Part shown: in pieces, positions 22,389 to 30,148 of the stretch
Layout of the letters: each line of letters opens with the position of its first letter
How positions within the stretch are numbered: position 1 is the first letter of the stretch
DNA from: G963674505 sp964575975
GTDB taxonomy: Bacteria > Desulfobacterota > Desulfobacteria > Desulfobacterales > SKZT01
DNA: 31,219 bases
NCBI GenBank assembly: GCA_964575975.1
Contig: CAZNTU010000047.1
Location: 1-31,219, forward strand
Direction of reading: 5' to 3'
The notes under the pieces: generated by a model
The model's input: the letters and a program-made list of their open reading frames with translations, nothing else
Database searches by the model: none
What the model was told of the DNA's origin: nothing
Position numbers and translations under genes: made by a program

Positions 22389-22509
22389 CATATGTCGTCA
22401 CCTTACAATTTTTCTGCCACAAATGTTTTCACCGCGTTAATATGTCAGCTAACATATAAGGTGACATATTGCAAGACGGGGGTTGGAATATGTCGGTACC
22501 TGACATATT
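22389..22509. promoter_or_regulatory. Array of AATATGTC/GACATATT elements
   Basis: AATATGTC occurs at 22439-22446 and 22487-22494, its inverse GACATATT at 22463-22470 and 22502-22509, and CATATGTC at 22389-22396. Three of the starts are spaced 24 bases apart (22439, 22463, 22487), a near-helical phasing. The array could be an operator cluster or iteron-like origin element. Confidence 0.6.
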
Positions 22510-23204
22510 GGGTCACGCATATAAAAATCAAGGGTTTGGGGAAACTTGCAAAGTTTTGCCCAAAAGTTTGCAAGATTGAATCGAAAAAAAATCATCGCTC
22601 CTGTAGGGGGATTTTAATGTCAAACTTGGGCTAGTTCCGACACGGGTTTGGCTGGAAAAAAATCTGAGCTTTAGAACCTTGAGGAAGAAACGTCGCAACG
22701 CCGTCGAAATTTCAAGGAGGAATTTAAGAGCCGGATCTTGGAGGAAGCCAGCACTTGTATCAAGCCCAGCCGACTGGGGGATTTTTTGTGGCGGGAAGTA
22801 TTTAAATTGTTCATCTTGGCCAAAGGAGGAAAGTATCCCGGAATTCGCTCGTTCGCCCGCAAAAATAGGCCTTGTTCGCCCCCCCTCTTTTTGGGCGAAC
22901 AAGGCCTGCTGAACCCGGATCGGAATGTCTTTCCCATGGTTGCAGCCGTACTGGTCCGAAAAGCCGCATGGGTCCGCTGTCTTCGTCGGACATCGGGCGC
23001 GCCGGGGCGTACTTTCCAATTCTGTCTTTATATATGCTATTTGAGTTTTCTGTAAATATTCATTTGAGTATATTTTTAGTTAAATATTGTTTTGACAACA
23101 CAGTCTTTTTCGATTAACTTTTTTGAAGTTATGGGGGTTCAATTTAACGTCAAATCTGTTTTGAATATTAGCCGCACATAGAAACGAATTAGTCGAGGCC
23201 TTCG
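22510..23204. other. Noncoding region with two strong hairpins
   Basis: No credible gene lies here. It contains a 14-bp stem with one mismatch at 22545-22574 (CTTGCAAAGTTTTG against CAAAAGTTTGCAAG, 2-base loop) and a perfect 15-bp stem at 22867-22907 (AGGCCTTGTTCGCCC with GGGCGAACAAGGCCT). The part 23030-23200 is AT-rich and probably carries the promoter of the next gene. The minus-strand frames here are out of register and low in protein-like quality. Confidence 0.6.
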
Positions 23205-23723
23205 ATGAAAAACGAGAAAAACAAATGGTCACGTAATGAAAAAATCGCGTTGATTGGTGTGATTATCTCATTTATTAGTGTGATCGTCACCACGCTTCCT
23301 GAAGCAAAAAGGATGTTTTTTTCTGGTATGGATAACAATTCTTCTAAAAAGCCAGCCGAAAGAGCGACTCTTAAGGTTCCTCCTAAGATAGAAAATAATG
23401 GTAGTGGGTCGAATCGGTTGCCGAAGGATTCGGAATTCCCTCAAAAAGAAAAGAAAACTGATCTGCCAACCGATTCGGCCCACTACCAAAATAATATTGT
23501 TACTATAACCGCTGAATATCCTCTGAGAGAAATAGATAGCCCGTTCTCTGCAGCGTTATGTCGTTTGCGTCCATCTGACCAAATTGAACCAGAGTCAATA
23601 GTTTTCATAGAGGAAAATAGGTGGTGTAAAGTTCGAATTGTAAGTTCCCTCAACTGCAATGTTAATGAGATAGGTTTGGTACCTTTAGATTGGATTCCAG
23701 GTAAATGCAAAGTTTTGAACTAA
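23205..23723 (+). CDS. Membrane-anchored protein with SH3-like C-terminal domain
   Basis: The 172-aa protein has a charged N-terminus (MKNEKNKWSRNEK), one hydrophobic segment at about residues 14-31 (IALIGVIISFISVIVTTL), a disordered Lys/Ser/Pro-rich linker (40-95) and a compact C-terminal domain (about 98-172; IVTITAEYPLREIDSPFSAALCRLRPSDQIEPESIVFIEEN...GLVPLDWIPGK) with the look of a bacterial SH3 domain. The topology (inside start, single helix) suggests the domain faces the periplasm. It is separated by 23 bases from the next gene. Function not known; the AT-rich composition hints at recent transfer. Confidence 0.75.
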   Translation: MKNEKNKWSRNEKIALIGVIISFISVIVTTLPEAKRMFFSGMDNNSSKKPAERATLKVPPKIENNGSGSNRLPKDSEFPQKEKKTDLPTDSAHYQNNIVTITAEYPLREIDSPFSAALCRLRPSDQIEPESIVFIEENRWCKVRIVSSLNCNVNEIGLVPLDWIPGKCKVLN

Positions 23724-23746
23724 TGTAATGCGAGGTATAATAACGT

Positions 23747-24415
23747 ATGCGATCATTTTTAATTATCAAGTTTTGGCAATTTGTTTTTTTCGGCTTCATA
23801 TCATTCTCGATAAGTCCTTTAGCGTCAGCTCAAACGGATGCATCAGTCACTGCCAGAAAAATAGAATTAGAAGAACATCGAGCCAGAATTTACTCAAAAT
23901 CCCAAGAAGAGGCTATCGCAGCCGTTGAGGTTGGTCTAAACAGCGGAGATCCGGAGCTACGTTCTATGACCTTGGAAGCAGCTTTAAACAATGACGATAT
24001 TAGAGTGCAAACAGTTGCTTTTAGATGGCTATTCTCAGAGAGAAAGCGTATACCATTTCAAATTTTAAAGCCCATTGAAGGCGATGACGGCTCAAATTAT
24101 GCATATACAATATGGAGAGGATTTGTTCTCGACGAGTTTGAATTCGATAAAAACACTGATGAAATAAGAATTAATAAATCCTACTACCAAGGAGGCCAAA
24201 TTGTTCGGGGCGGATTCCAATTGGAATACAGTTGGAAACCAGATAGAAAGGAGGGGTATCGTTGTTCAATTCTTGCAGAAGTCGATAAAGTGGCTTTTAA
24301 GGACAAAAAAATACAGCTTAAGGGCATAATTGATTGCATTTACCCTTCTTTAAAAGGACATCCGGCCAAAGGTGATGAGGACGGCTCCGTGGGTTTTATA
24401 ATAAGCTTACCATAG
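23747..24415 (+). CDS. Exported hypothetical protein
   Basis: The 222-aa protein starts with a signal peptide: basic MRSFLIIK, hydrophobic WQFVFFGFISFSISPL and a cut probably after ASA at about residue 28. The mature part has helical EEAIAAVEVGLNSGDPELRSMTLEAALNNDDIRVQTVAFRWLF, reminiscent of HEAT-like repeats, then a beta-rich region (QILKPIEGDDGSNYAYTIWRGFVLDEFEFDK). Unknown family. It follows the membrane SH3-like gene closely, so the two may form an operon and act in the periplasm. AT-rich like its neighbour. Start codon ATG 23747 has a weak site (GCGAGG). Confidence 0.7.
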   Translation: MRSFLIIKFWQFVFFGFISFSISPLASAQTDASVTARKIELEEHRARIYSKSQEEAIAAVEVGLNSGDPELRSMTLEAALNNDDIRVQTVAFRWLFSERKRIPFQILKPIEGDDGSNYAYTIWRGFVLDEFEFDKNTDEIRINKSYYQGGQIVRGGFQLEYSWKPDRKEGYRCSILAEVDKVAFKDKKIQLKGIIDCIYPSLKGHPAKGDEDGSVGFIISLP

Positions 24416-24843
24416 GCGTGATTCCTTTAGTTCATTTAAACATTTCCAGCTGTTTTATTTTTGCTGTCACTGTTCTTGCCCGAGTCTGCGCCGGACATCG
24501 TCGTGTCGGGTACGTCTCTTCCCGATCCGAGTCATCCTCGGGCAAGGGCAGCGCCAACCTGTACTGCGGAAGCCCGGTAGGGAGATCCTCTATCGAAAAT
24601 CCAAGTTTGGGGATAGCGGCCCGCAGAGATGTACAAAGTTATTTTGTTTCGTTTCGAACGCTCTTGCTCGTGGCTGGTTTCGTGAAGGCCGGAAGACCGC
24701 ATGATGTCAGCATCGTCTTCGTCGGCGACTCGAAGTTATAAAACGATTTTGAAAATCGGATAAAATCCTTCGATAGTTCAGTAAAACAACAATTTTCGGC
24801 GAACAATTCCGCCAGCTTTTAAGAATTTGAAAGGAAACTGACC
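24416..24843. other. Noncoding stretch with a 10-bp inverted repeat
   Basis: No gene is supported. It holds CTTGCCCGAG (24475-24484) and its perfect inverse CTCGGGCAAG (24537-24546). The word GCTGTCACTGTTCTTGC near 24463-24479 recurs near 30283-30299, indicating a shared dispersed fragment. Composition shifts from AT-rich to GC-rich here. Confidence 0.5.
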
Positions 24844-25836
24844 ATGGGCTATGAAATATGTCCTTACTGCGGTGGCACAAACAAAGGGACCACTATGCAC
24901 ATTGTCAAGTACGGGGCCGAGGACAGATGGGTTGCGGACCCGTGCCCTTACTGCTCGTTGGGAGGGATTTGGAAACCGGACCCGCCGAAGCCCAAAGCCC
25001 CTGCCCGAACCTCGCATTTTCGGTCAAGCCCGCGCAAATCGAAAACTCCGCCTCTCGTTCAGAACAAAGTTAAAAAGTACAACGGCGGCAAATTCCTTTT
25101 TCAGCGGCACGGAAGGGGCGCGGCAACACATTCGGACGGCTTGGCGTACAAGGGCGGCTGGTTTTTTGGCAAATGGAAGGGGAAGGGGGTCCTGACTCGA
25201 AATGGCGCATGGAGCTACGAAGGTCGCTTCGGCAACGGCATGCTTCATGGACAAGGCAGGCTGACCCTGAACGACGGAACAACCTTTTATGGTCGATTTA
25301 AGCGCAGCGAGCCCAAAGGACAAGGCAAGATTCTATTTCGCGACGGAGCCCGCTTCGAAGGCAAGTGGCTGGACGTCGAGACGGCGAAAGGCAATTTTTT
25401 TTGGACGCGCACGATTCAGGCGCGGCCGCCCGTATCCAGAACGGGGTCATTGTTGTCAAAACGGGTTTTTTTAGCAGAATCGAAGAAGTCGGTCGTTTTT
25501 CGTTTAAAGAAATTTTCAAACGATCGTAACACGGAAGGCGGGTCCGGAGGGGGGAGCGAACGCGATCCGGAGTTCTTCGAAGCGGCTCCGGATCTCTCTT
25601 TCCAAGGTCCTGACGGTTCGATTCGTCCAACCCTATGCCGAAGCATGGCGCCTGGTTCCGAATTGACAGGCGGGAACAATCGGAGTCCCGTCCCTCTTCC
25701 ATGTTTATCGTTCCGGCTTCGTTTTCAGCCTTACATCCACGAACGAGGCCAACAATTCGCGAAGCCTCCAGATCCCGCAGGAAAGATAGCTGGCGTTCAG
25801 AGGCCTTTCTATTCATGCTTTCCTCGTAAAATGTAG
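24844..25836 (+). CDS. Zinc-ribbon plus MORN-repeat protein, probably frameshifted at a T8 tract
   Basis: As read the frame gives 330 aa, but only residues 1-186 look authentic. Residues 6-45 hold CPYCGGTNKG and CPYCSLGG, a four-Cys zinc ribbon. Residues 75-183 are MORN repeats (Y-G-G-W-F-F-G-K-W-K-G-K-G-V-L, G-Y-E-G-R-F-G-N-G-M-L-H-G-Q-G and so on). After T8 at 25395-25402 the sequence becomes low quality. One extra T restores a coherent end (LDAHDSGAAARIQNGVIVV then KTGFFSRIEEVGRFSFKEIF) with stop 25527-25529. MORN proteins bind lipids or act as scaffolds. Start follows AAAGGAAACTGACC. Confidence 0.7.
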   Translation: MGYEICPYCGGTNKGTTMHIVKYGAEDRWVADPCPYCSLGGIWKPDPPKPKAPARTSHFRSSPRKSKTPPLVQNKVKKYNGGKFLFQRHGRGAATHSDGLAYKGGWFFGKWKGKGVLTRNGAWSYEGRFGNGMLHGQGRLTLNDGTTFYGRFKRSEPKGQGKILFRDGARFEGKWLDVETAKGNFFWTRTIQARPPVSRTGSLLSKRVFLAESKKSVVFRLKKFSNDRNTEGGSGGGSERDPEFFEAAPDLSFQGPDGSIRPTLCRSMAPGSELTGGNNRSPVPLPCLSFRLRFQPYIHERGQQFAKPPDPAGKIAGVQRPFYSCFPRKM

Positions 25837-26225
25837 CGATTGTGTTCGCTACAAGCACGATGCGAGACCGGGGACCAGGTCCGTTCCGGAGGCCTCCCTC
25901 TTCTGGATATGTTCGGGTTTTTCCGGCCGCAGGATGCTTTCACGTCCGGACGCTTCTCCCTTCGTCGGATTAAACAGCGATGCGCCCTTTTGGCGAGGGT
26001 TTGAAGAAGCTCCGCCGGGAGCGCGGCGGCATGATATGTTCGATTTCGAAGACGGCCGGCCATAAGCCGGACGTTCGGAATTTAGATCCGGAAAGAGGGG
26101 CAAGGCGCTTCCTCCTGGATGGCAAAGTTTGTTTTTCGTGGGCACCGCATGGCCGGTTTCCAACGACATTGCCGGACCAAGGTCAAAACGTGACCCCAGT
26201 TTACATTTCTGTTTACATTCGCAGA
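25810..26225 (+). repeat. Dispersed ~420-bp repeat, copy A
   Basis: Copy A matches 30460-30863 over its whole length by eye (roughly 70% identical). Shared parts include CTTTCCTCGTAA, TGTAGCGATTG..TTCGCTACAAGCAC, GGATATGTTCGGG, TATGTTCG, GATCCGGAAA, AAGGCGCTT, CCAACGACA and AAAACGTGACCCC..GTTTACATTT. The last two carry TTTACAT repeats like those at the ends of some insertion sequences (IS21-type), but there is no transposase gene. Confidence 0.7.
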
Positions 26226-26327
26226 AGGGCGGCCCGGGACCGGAAAGGGCGATGGCCATATCAAGGCATGTGTCAATGCGGCATTTCGGGGGAGGGGCTT
26301 CTGCGGGCGTAAGGTGGGTCTTCCAGG

Positions 26328-26400
26328 TATGCGCGCTCCCGGAGGTTGCCCATAACCGGGATCGACAGTCCGGTTATTGTTCCCGCAAGGAGCGCGCATA
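26328..26400. repeat. Nested inverted repeat (multi-stem hairpin)
   Basis: Outer arms TATGCGCGCTCC (26328-26339) and GGAGCGCGCATA (26389-26400) are perfect 12-bp inverse copies; inner arms ATAACCGG (26352-26359) and CCGGTTAT (26370-26377) add an 8-bp stem, and TTGC/GCAA may pair between them. It forms a compact structured element in noncoding DNA. Confidence 0.75.
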
Positions 26401-26658
26401 AGCCAAGAAAATACGAATTCGCCGGCCGTGTCAAGGTTTTTGAATTTGCGTTATCCGATTTTCGTGCAAGCGGGATCTGCGCTTTCTGAAAAAGCGTCCG
26501 CAAGGCTTTGCCAGCCGTGCTTTCGGAGGTCTGATGTTATTGGATGCGTATTCCAAAATCGACCTGGCGCTCCTGGAGGTCGCCGCAGTCCGCGCGGAGG
26601 CCTCGGCGAAACCGGTCGCTCTCTGATCCCCAATGACAGTTTCACATTTCCGCTCCAG

Positions 26659-27117
26659 TCATTTTCCGGACGGCGACTTCAGCCGCTTTAGCTCGGATTC
26701 CATTTTCTTCCTGTACTCCACGGCCAGCCTGCGGGCCTCCTCGTAACCGTACTTCCCGACGGGAAACTTTTTGCGCAGCTTTTTCTTGTCCTCGCACCAG
26801 GCGGACACCCAATGCTGTTTGAAGACTTTATGTTTCCTGCCTTTGACCTTCCTCCAGTATTCTGTGTAGTACACGCCGGTCACGCCGGATTTGTTGTTCG
26901 GCCTGATGTCCTCCTCGAACAGCCTGTTCACGCCGAGTTCCTCCTCCATGGCGTCGCGCCACTCCCTGGCCCAGAACAAGGCCTCGTCCGGTCCGTCGAG
27001 ATAGTCCGCGTCCCGAAACGTCCGCTGTCGAACATGCGTGGGCTTTCCGTCGATATTTTTTCGAAATCTGACCCACCAGCCGTTTTCGACCCTTGTGATA
27101 CATCTGTTTGGGTTCAT
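26659..27117 (-). CDS. AP2-domain DNA-binding protein
   Basis: The 152-aa protein from ATG 27117 (27126 is also possible) ends with an AP2-like unit: NNKSGVTGVYYTEYWRKVKGRKHKVFKQHWVSAWCEDKKKLRKKFPVGKYGYEEARRLAVEYRKKMESELKR, with the strand-strand-strand-helix order. Residues 6-60 (ITRVENGWWVRFRKN...TFRDADYLDGPDEALFWAREWRDAME) look like a weaker first copy. Bacterial AP2 proteins are often linked to homing nucleases and mobile elements; no HNH motif is seen here. The longer frame to 27297 has no start support. A GC-rich 9-bp stem (27154-27174) lies just before the start. Confidence 0.75.
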   Translation of the reverse strand: MNPNRCITRVENGWWVRFRKNIDGKPTHVRQRTFRDADYLDGPDEALFWAREWRDAMEEELGVNRLFEEDIRPNNKSGVTGVYYTEYWRKVKGRKHKVFKQHWVSAWCEDKKKLRKKFPVGKYGYEEARRLAVEYRKKMESELKRLKSPSGK

Positions 27118-27456
27118 ACGATGCATTTTCCAAAAGCTTTGACCAATACCTCGCCGACCGCCGCCGGCGGTCGGTCTCGGACTGCGACAACAAAATATTC
27201 GCGAGAATCCCGCGTGCCGAGCGAGCGTTATTGACAGATCCGCGAACAAAAGGCAATAGAGTCCCAGTTTAACGGACGCAACATTCTTACAGGCCAAGCT
27301 AAAATTGAGTAAATATGCCGCTTCTCGCCCCCGGCCCGACAGGAATTCCCTCCCATTATTCAGTCACCCCGCCGTCGTTGATCGCTTCCGTTCGAACCGT
27401 ATCTTTGGTTCAAAAAGAACGAAACGAAAACAACACAAACACACGGAGGTGACATT

Positions 27457-27594
27457 ATGGCGAAAGTTCAAGACTACATCGAAACCGACCAGGAACGGGA
27501 AGAAGGCCACGCCGACACCCGCAACAGGAACTTCGAGTGCGAGAATCCCGACAAGGCCCTCGGATGCGATCTGGGGATTGACGTCCAGGGATAA
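27457..27594 (+). CDS. Small acidic protein, 45 aa
   Basis: The ATG follows ACGGAGGTGACATT, an excellent ribosome-binding site. The peptide starts MAKVQDYIETDQEREEG and ends ALGCDLGIDVQG, with two Cys residues. A weak promoter (TTGATC 27378-27383, TATCTT 27400-27405) lies upstream and a strong terminator follows at 27659-27697, making this a complete small transcription unit. The family is unknown to me. Confidence 0.65.
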   Translation: MAKVQDYIETDQEREEGHADTRNRNFECENPDKALGCDLGIDVQG

Positions 27595-27658
27595 AGGGCA
27601 AACCATAAAGGCGGAGCTACGAGACACGGGCTGAAGACAACCTGGTTGGACCGGGAAT

Positions 27659-27697
27659 AAAAATGGCGGAGTCTCTCGCGAGGCTCCGCCATTTTTT
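27659..27697 (+). terminator. Intrinsic terminator
   Basis: ATGGCGGAG (27663-27671) pairs with CTCCGCCAT (27684-27692), followed by TTTTTT, and preceded by AAAAA so it can also act on the opposite strand. It ends the 45-aa gene. Confidence 0.9.
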
Positions 27698-27795
27698 GCG
27701 TCCGTTCCTTGTACCGGTTAAGCAGGTCGCGGTCCGCCTATGGCGGTATATTCTAACCTTTTCAAGCCTGCTAATTCATGCTTTCAGAATATTTT

Positions 27796-27817
27796 GTAGC
27801 GATTGAATTCGCTACAT
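27796..27817. repeat. Short hairpin, third copy of TGTAGCGA..TCGCTACA
   Basis: TGTAGCGATTGAATTCGCTACA repeats the hairpin found at 25833-25854 and 30476-30497, and is preceded by TTCATGCTTTC as in copy A. The rest of the dispersed repeat is absent. Confidence 0.7.
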
Positions 27818-27871
27818 TAACCCCGTATCTCGATCCGTTTTCCCGGCTCCGGAGGAACGACCGGTACGGCA

Positions 27872-28294
27872 TTATTCTTCTGGATACCGTCCTTCGCTAA
27901 CCAGGCCGGTGCAATTCACGTGAATGTACCTCCGAAATCCGAGTATTGATCGCAGCATGATTTCCCCGCCGTGGATTCTCTTGTTGTACGCGCCGGTTCC
28001 CACGCTGGTAAAAACGATCATGTCGTCGCCCAAAGTCGTGTCGTAGTCCACCACGGCCAATGAGGGTATTGCGGCCGTAAGTATTTTAGAAGGGGGTTCG
28101 CTGATTATGGTGACTTTGTGGTCATCAAATTTAACGACGACCTTCGCCTTCTTGTATATGGCGTCCAGCCTCGCTTTATTGAGCAGCTCGTACAGTCGGT
28201 CAAAATCCATTGCCAGGCGATTGCAGTCCAAAACGATCAGGCCGGCCGCGATCAAGAGAGAGCATACGCTGTAAAGGATGGCTTTTTTACGCAA
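27872..28294 (-). CDS. Pseudopilin-like (GspH/FimT-type) membrane protein
   Basis: The 140-aa protein has a short basic start (MRKK), a hydrophobic helix at about residues 5-24 and LYELLNKARLDAIYKKAKVVVKFDDHKVTI, in which L..AR..AI.....V.V.F....V.I resembles minor pseudopilins. The C-terminal VGTGAYNKRIHGGEIMLRS...IHVNCTGLVSEGR is compatible with FimT-like beta structure. The canonical GFTLIE prepilin cleavage site is missing, so export by the pilus or type II pathway is not certain. No pilus genes are near. It could be a stray or unrelated single-pass protein. Confidence 0.5.
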   Translation of the reverse strand: MRKKAILYSVCSLLIAAGLIVLDCNRLAMDFDRLYELLNKARLDAIYKKAKVVVKFDDHKVTIISEPPSKILTAAIPSLAVVDYDTTLGDDMIVFTSVGTGAYNKRIHGGEIMLRSILGFRRYIHVNCTGLVSEGRYPEE

Positions 28295-28723
28295 TGGGTT
28301 ATCAGTCTCCGAATTCCGGAATATTTTTCACCTCGCCAGCGCCAGTTCATAGATGTTCGCATGAACCAGCCCGGCTTCTGGGCATTTTAGCGGCAACCGG
28401 CTTTTCGGGCAACTCTATCCAAGCTTTTGGGTACGGTCGGGGTTATGTTTACGTGTTAGGGAAGGCGGAAATGCATCCCGGCGAAAGCGGGAAACCGGAG
28501 ATCGTGCTGACGGACATTTCACAGCTGAGCGATTTCCCGCCGGAGCAATAGTCTATACGGCCGCTTTGGGGATTGGATCTCCCGCTCCAGAAACTACGAT
28601 TACAATGCATAGATGATTACGGAAAAATCGCGTATTATCTGGAGTGTCATGAATGATGCTCGCTGTTCGATTCGCATGCGGAAAGAATCTTGACCCAAAA
28701 GACACTGAAGTTTTCGTCTATTT
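28295..28723. other. Noncoding stretch with an OB-fold-like remnant
   Basis: No full gene. A plus-strand fragment (see 28391-28551) looks like the end of a lost gene. The rest up to the next start is featureless apart from short AT-rich segments. Confidence 0.5.
28391..28551 (+). pseudogene. C-terminal fragment of an OB-fold-like protein
   Basis: The frame ends GYGRGYVYVLGKAEMHPG, then SGKPEIVLTDISQLSDFPPEQ and a stop. The Y-V...G-K-E-x-x-P-G-x-x-G-K-P-E-I-V-L-x-D-x-S-Q-L pattern is that of small OB-fold domains found near nucleases. There is no start codon with a ribosome-binding site, and upstream sequence in this frame is not protein-like. Confidence 0.35.
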
Positions 28724-30148
28724 ATGAATAAAGAGGTACTGTACAAAGATTGCGAAATCCGATTTCGAGCGATGATAGATGGTCTATCATCGCTTAAGAA
28801 TACCTTGCGACCTATGCCGGATTTAAGATTAAGAATTGACGCGTGCAAAAAGTTCGATGCGTTCATACGACCCTCCAAGAAACCTCTAATCATCATCAAC
28901 GATGGCCTGCTCTTCGATCTATATTCTTCTATCGAAAAAAATGCTGGCAAGATAATGACGGCGGCTAATGAATCGCTGTTGAAAAATAGTCCGTCGATAG
29001 ATATGCCTATTGCAGAGACGATTGATTCGATCTACGATTTAGCGCTTGGTTTTGCTCTGGAACATGAAATGCAACATCTGTTATGTGGCCATATTGATTT
29101 TGATGCCGATTCCTCTCTTGAAGCGAGAAACGAACTACTTTTTAATGAACTGACTTTAACCATGAGCGGAACCACGAGCGACAAGACCCGCAAAGACCCT
29201 TTGCGTTCTTATTTTATCGAGATAGAGGCGGACAATTCCGCACTCGACTGGATGATTACGCGAAATGTTTTCGGATGTATCACCAGACAAATGAAACTGG
29301 TGCGGGGCGTGCTGGAAAAGAATAGCGACCAACGCACTATTGCAGAGCTTGATGGCACGGAGAGTCTCATATCATACCGATTGTTATTGATTAGCGTATG
29401 GATAGTTGTTTCTTTACTTGAGGCAAATCGTAAGGCTGAAACCGGTTTATTATTGAAGGAGGAGCATCCTCTCCCTGCAGCCCGACTGATGAGTGCGATC
29501 ACAACACTGATGTTATGGTATGCACGAATAGATTCACTCCGATTTGATGATTGCGGTAAAATGCTTGTGACATTATCATCGTCACAAGCTCGGCTAATGA
29601 GAAACTTTTTGTTTTATATATTAAAGCCTGTGGCAATAAATTTGGCGGAATTCCCCAATGCTGAAACGGCGTCCGTTTTGTCTTTTCCGATCGGGAACTC
29701 GCGGAAGGACACAGATATTGTCGAGCTAATGGAAGATTTGATAGCTTTAATCGGAAAGCAGCCACCTAAGACGTCTGCGGGACGACAACTGGAAAAGTTG
29801 GAATCGTTACGCCAAGAGATACGCGCTGCTCTTGAACCTTATCGTTACTTAGAGGAGATGCTGGATATGACAGATACAATAGAACTTGAAATAAGTGTGA
29901 CCGATACTTCTTCTATCGAAGATGTCGAAGATTCCGTCAGAAAGCATTTAGAATTGATGTCAGATGTTGGGATTAAGTCTTGTGAACGTTTACCTGTTAA
30001 AGGACTTTGTGCGGGAGAGGTGGTGATTCTATTCGTTTTAGCCGTCTCGTCAAGATTAACAGCAAACGAGATTCAACGCCGAATTGATGAGTTTCGGAAA
30101 AAAAGAAACGACATAAAGAAAGTCACCGCAGAAAAAATTAAAGAATAA
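28724..30148 (+). CDS. Zinc metallopeptidase-like protein, possibly Lit/U49-type
   Basis: The 474-aa protein has HEMQHLLCGH with His114, Glu115 and His118, and further downstream IEIEADNSALDW (Glu168, Asp170), the spacing expected of a HExxH...ExxAD zinc peptidase. The gap between the two motifs is about 50 residues. Length and composition resemble the Lit-like exclusion peptidases (U49), which cleave EF-Tu on phage infection, but that is a guess from motif layout. A second hydrophobic region (about 210-235) and a C-terminal part (390-474) have no known motif. Start ATG 28724 lacks a good ribosome-binding site. AT-rich like 23205-24415. Confidence 0.6.
   Translation: MNKEVLYKDCEIRFRAMIDGLSSLKNTLRPMPDLRLRIDACKKFDAFIRPSKKPLIIINDGLLFDLYSSIEKNAGKIMTAANESLLKNSPSIDMPIAETIDSIYDLALGFALEHEMQHLLCGHIDFDADSSLEARNELLFNELTLTMSGTTSDKTRKDPLRSYFIEIEADNSALDWMITRNVFGCITRQMKLVRGVLEKNSDQRTIAELDGTESLISYRLLLISVWIVVSLLEANRKAETGLLLKEEHPLPAARLMSAITTLMLWYARIDSLRFDDCGKMLVTLSSSQARLMRNFLFYILKPVAINLAEFPNAETASVLSFPIGNSRKDTDIVELMEDLIALIGKQPPKTSAGRQLEKLESLRQEIRAALEPYRYLEEMLDMTDTIELEISVTDTSSIEDVEDSVRKHLELMSDVGIKSCERLPVKGLCAGEVVILFVLAVSSRLTANEIQRRIDEFRKKRNDIKKVTAEKIKE

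Larger units (their letters stand above)
25530..26658. other. Long noncoding, repeat-rich region
   Basis: No credible gene; the frames on both strands lack ribosome-binding sites and protein-like patterns. It contains repeat copy A (about 25810-26225), a nested hairpin at 26328-26400 and GC-rich DNA. It may be the remnant of mobile elements. Confidence 0.6.

Noticed and set aside
22329..22509. CRISPR array
   Set aside because: The repeated words are only 8 bases long, mixed in orientation and without uniform spacers.
22528..23019. 163-aa minus-strand frame
   Set aside because: It runs through two strong hairpins and has no ribosome-binding site or motif.
25298..25858. 186-aa minus-strand frame overlapping the MORN gene
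   Set aside because: Opposite to the MORN repeats and to repeat copy A; no ribosome-binding site; only the first ~17 residues match the repeat copy B translation, which is explained by the DNA repeat.
25809..26259. Minus-strand frames in repeat copy A as a gene homologous to frames in copy B
   Set aside because: The frames shift between the two copies and no start is supported, so the similarity is at DNA level.
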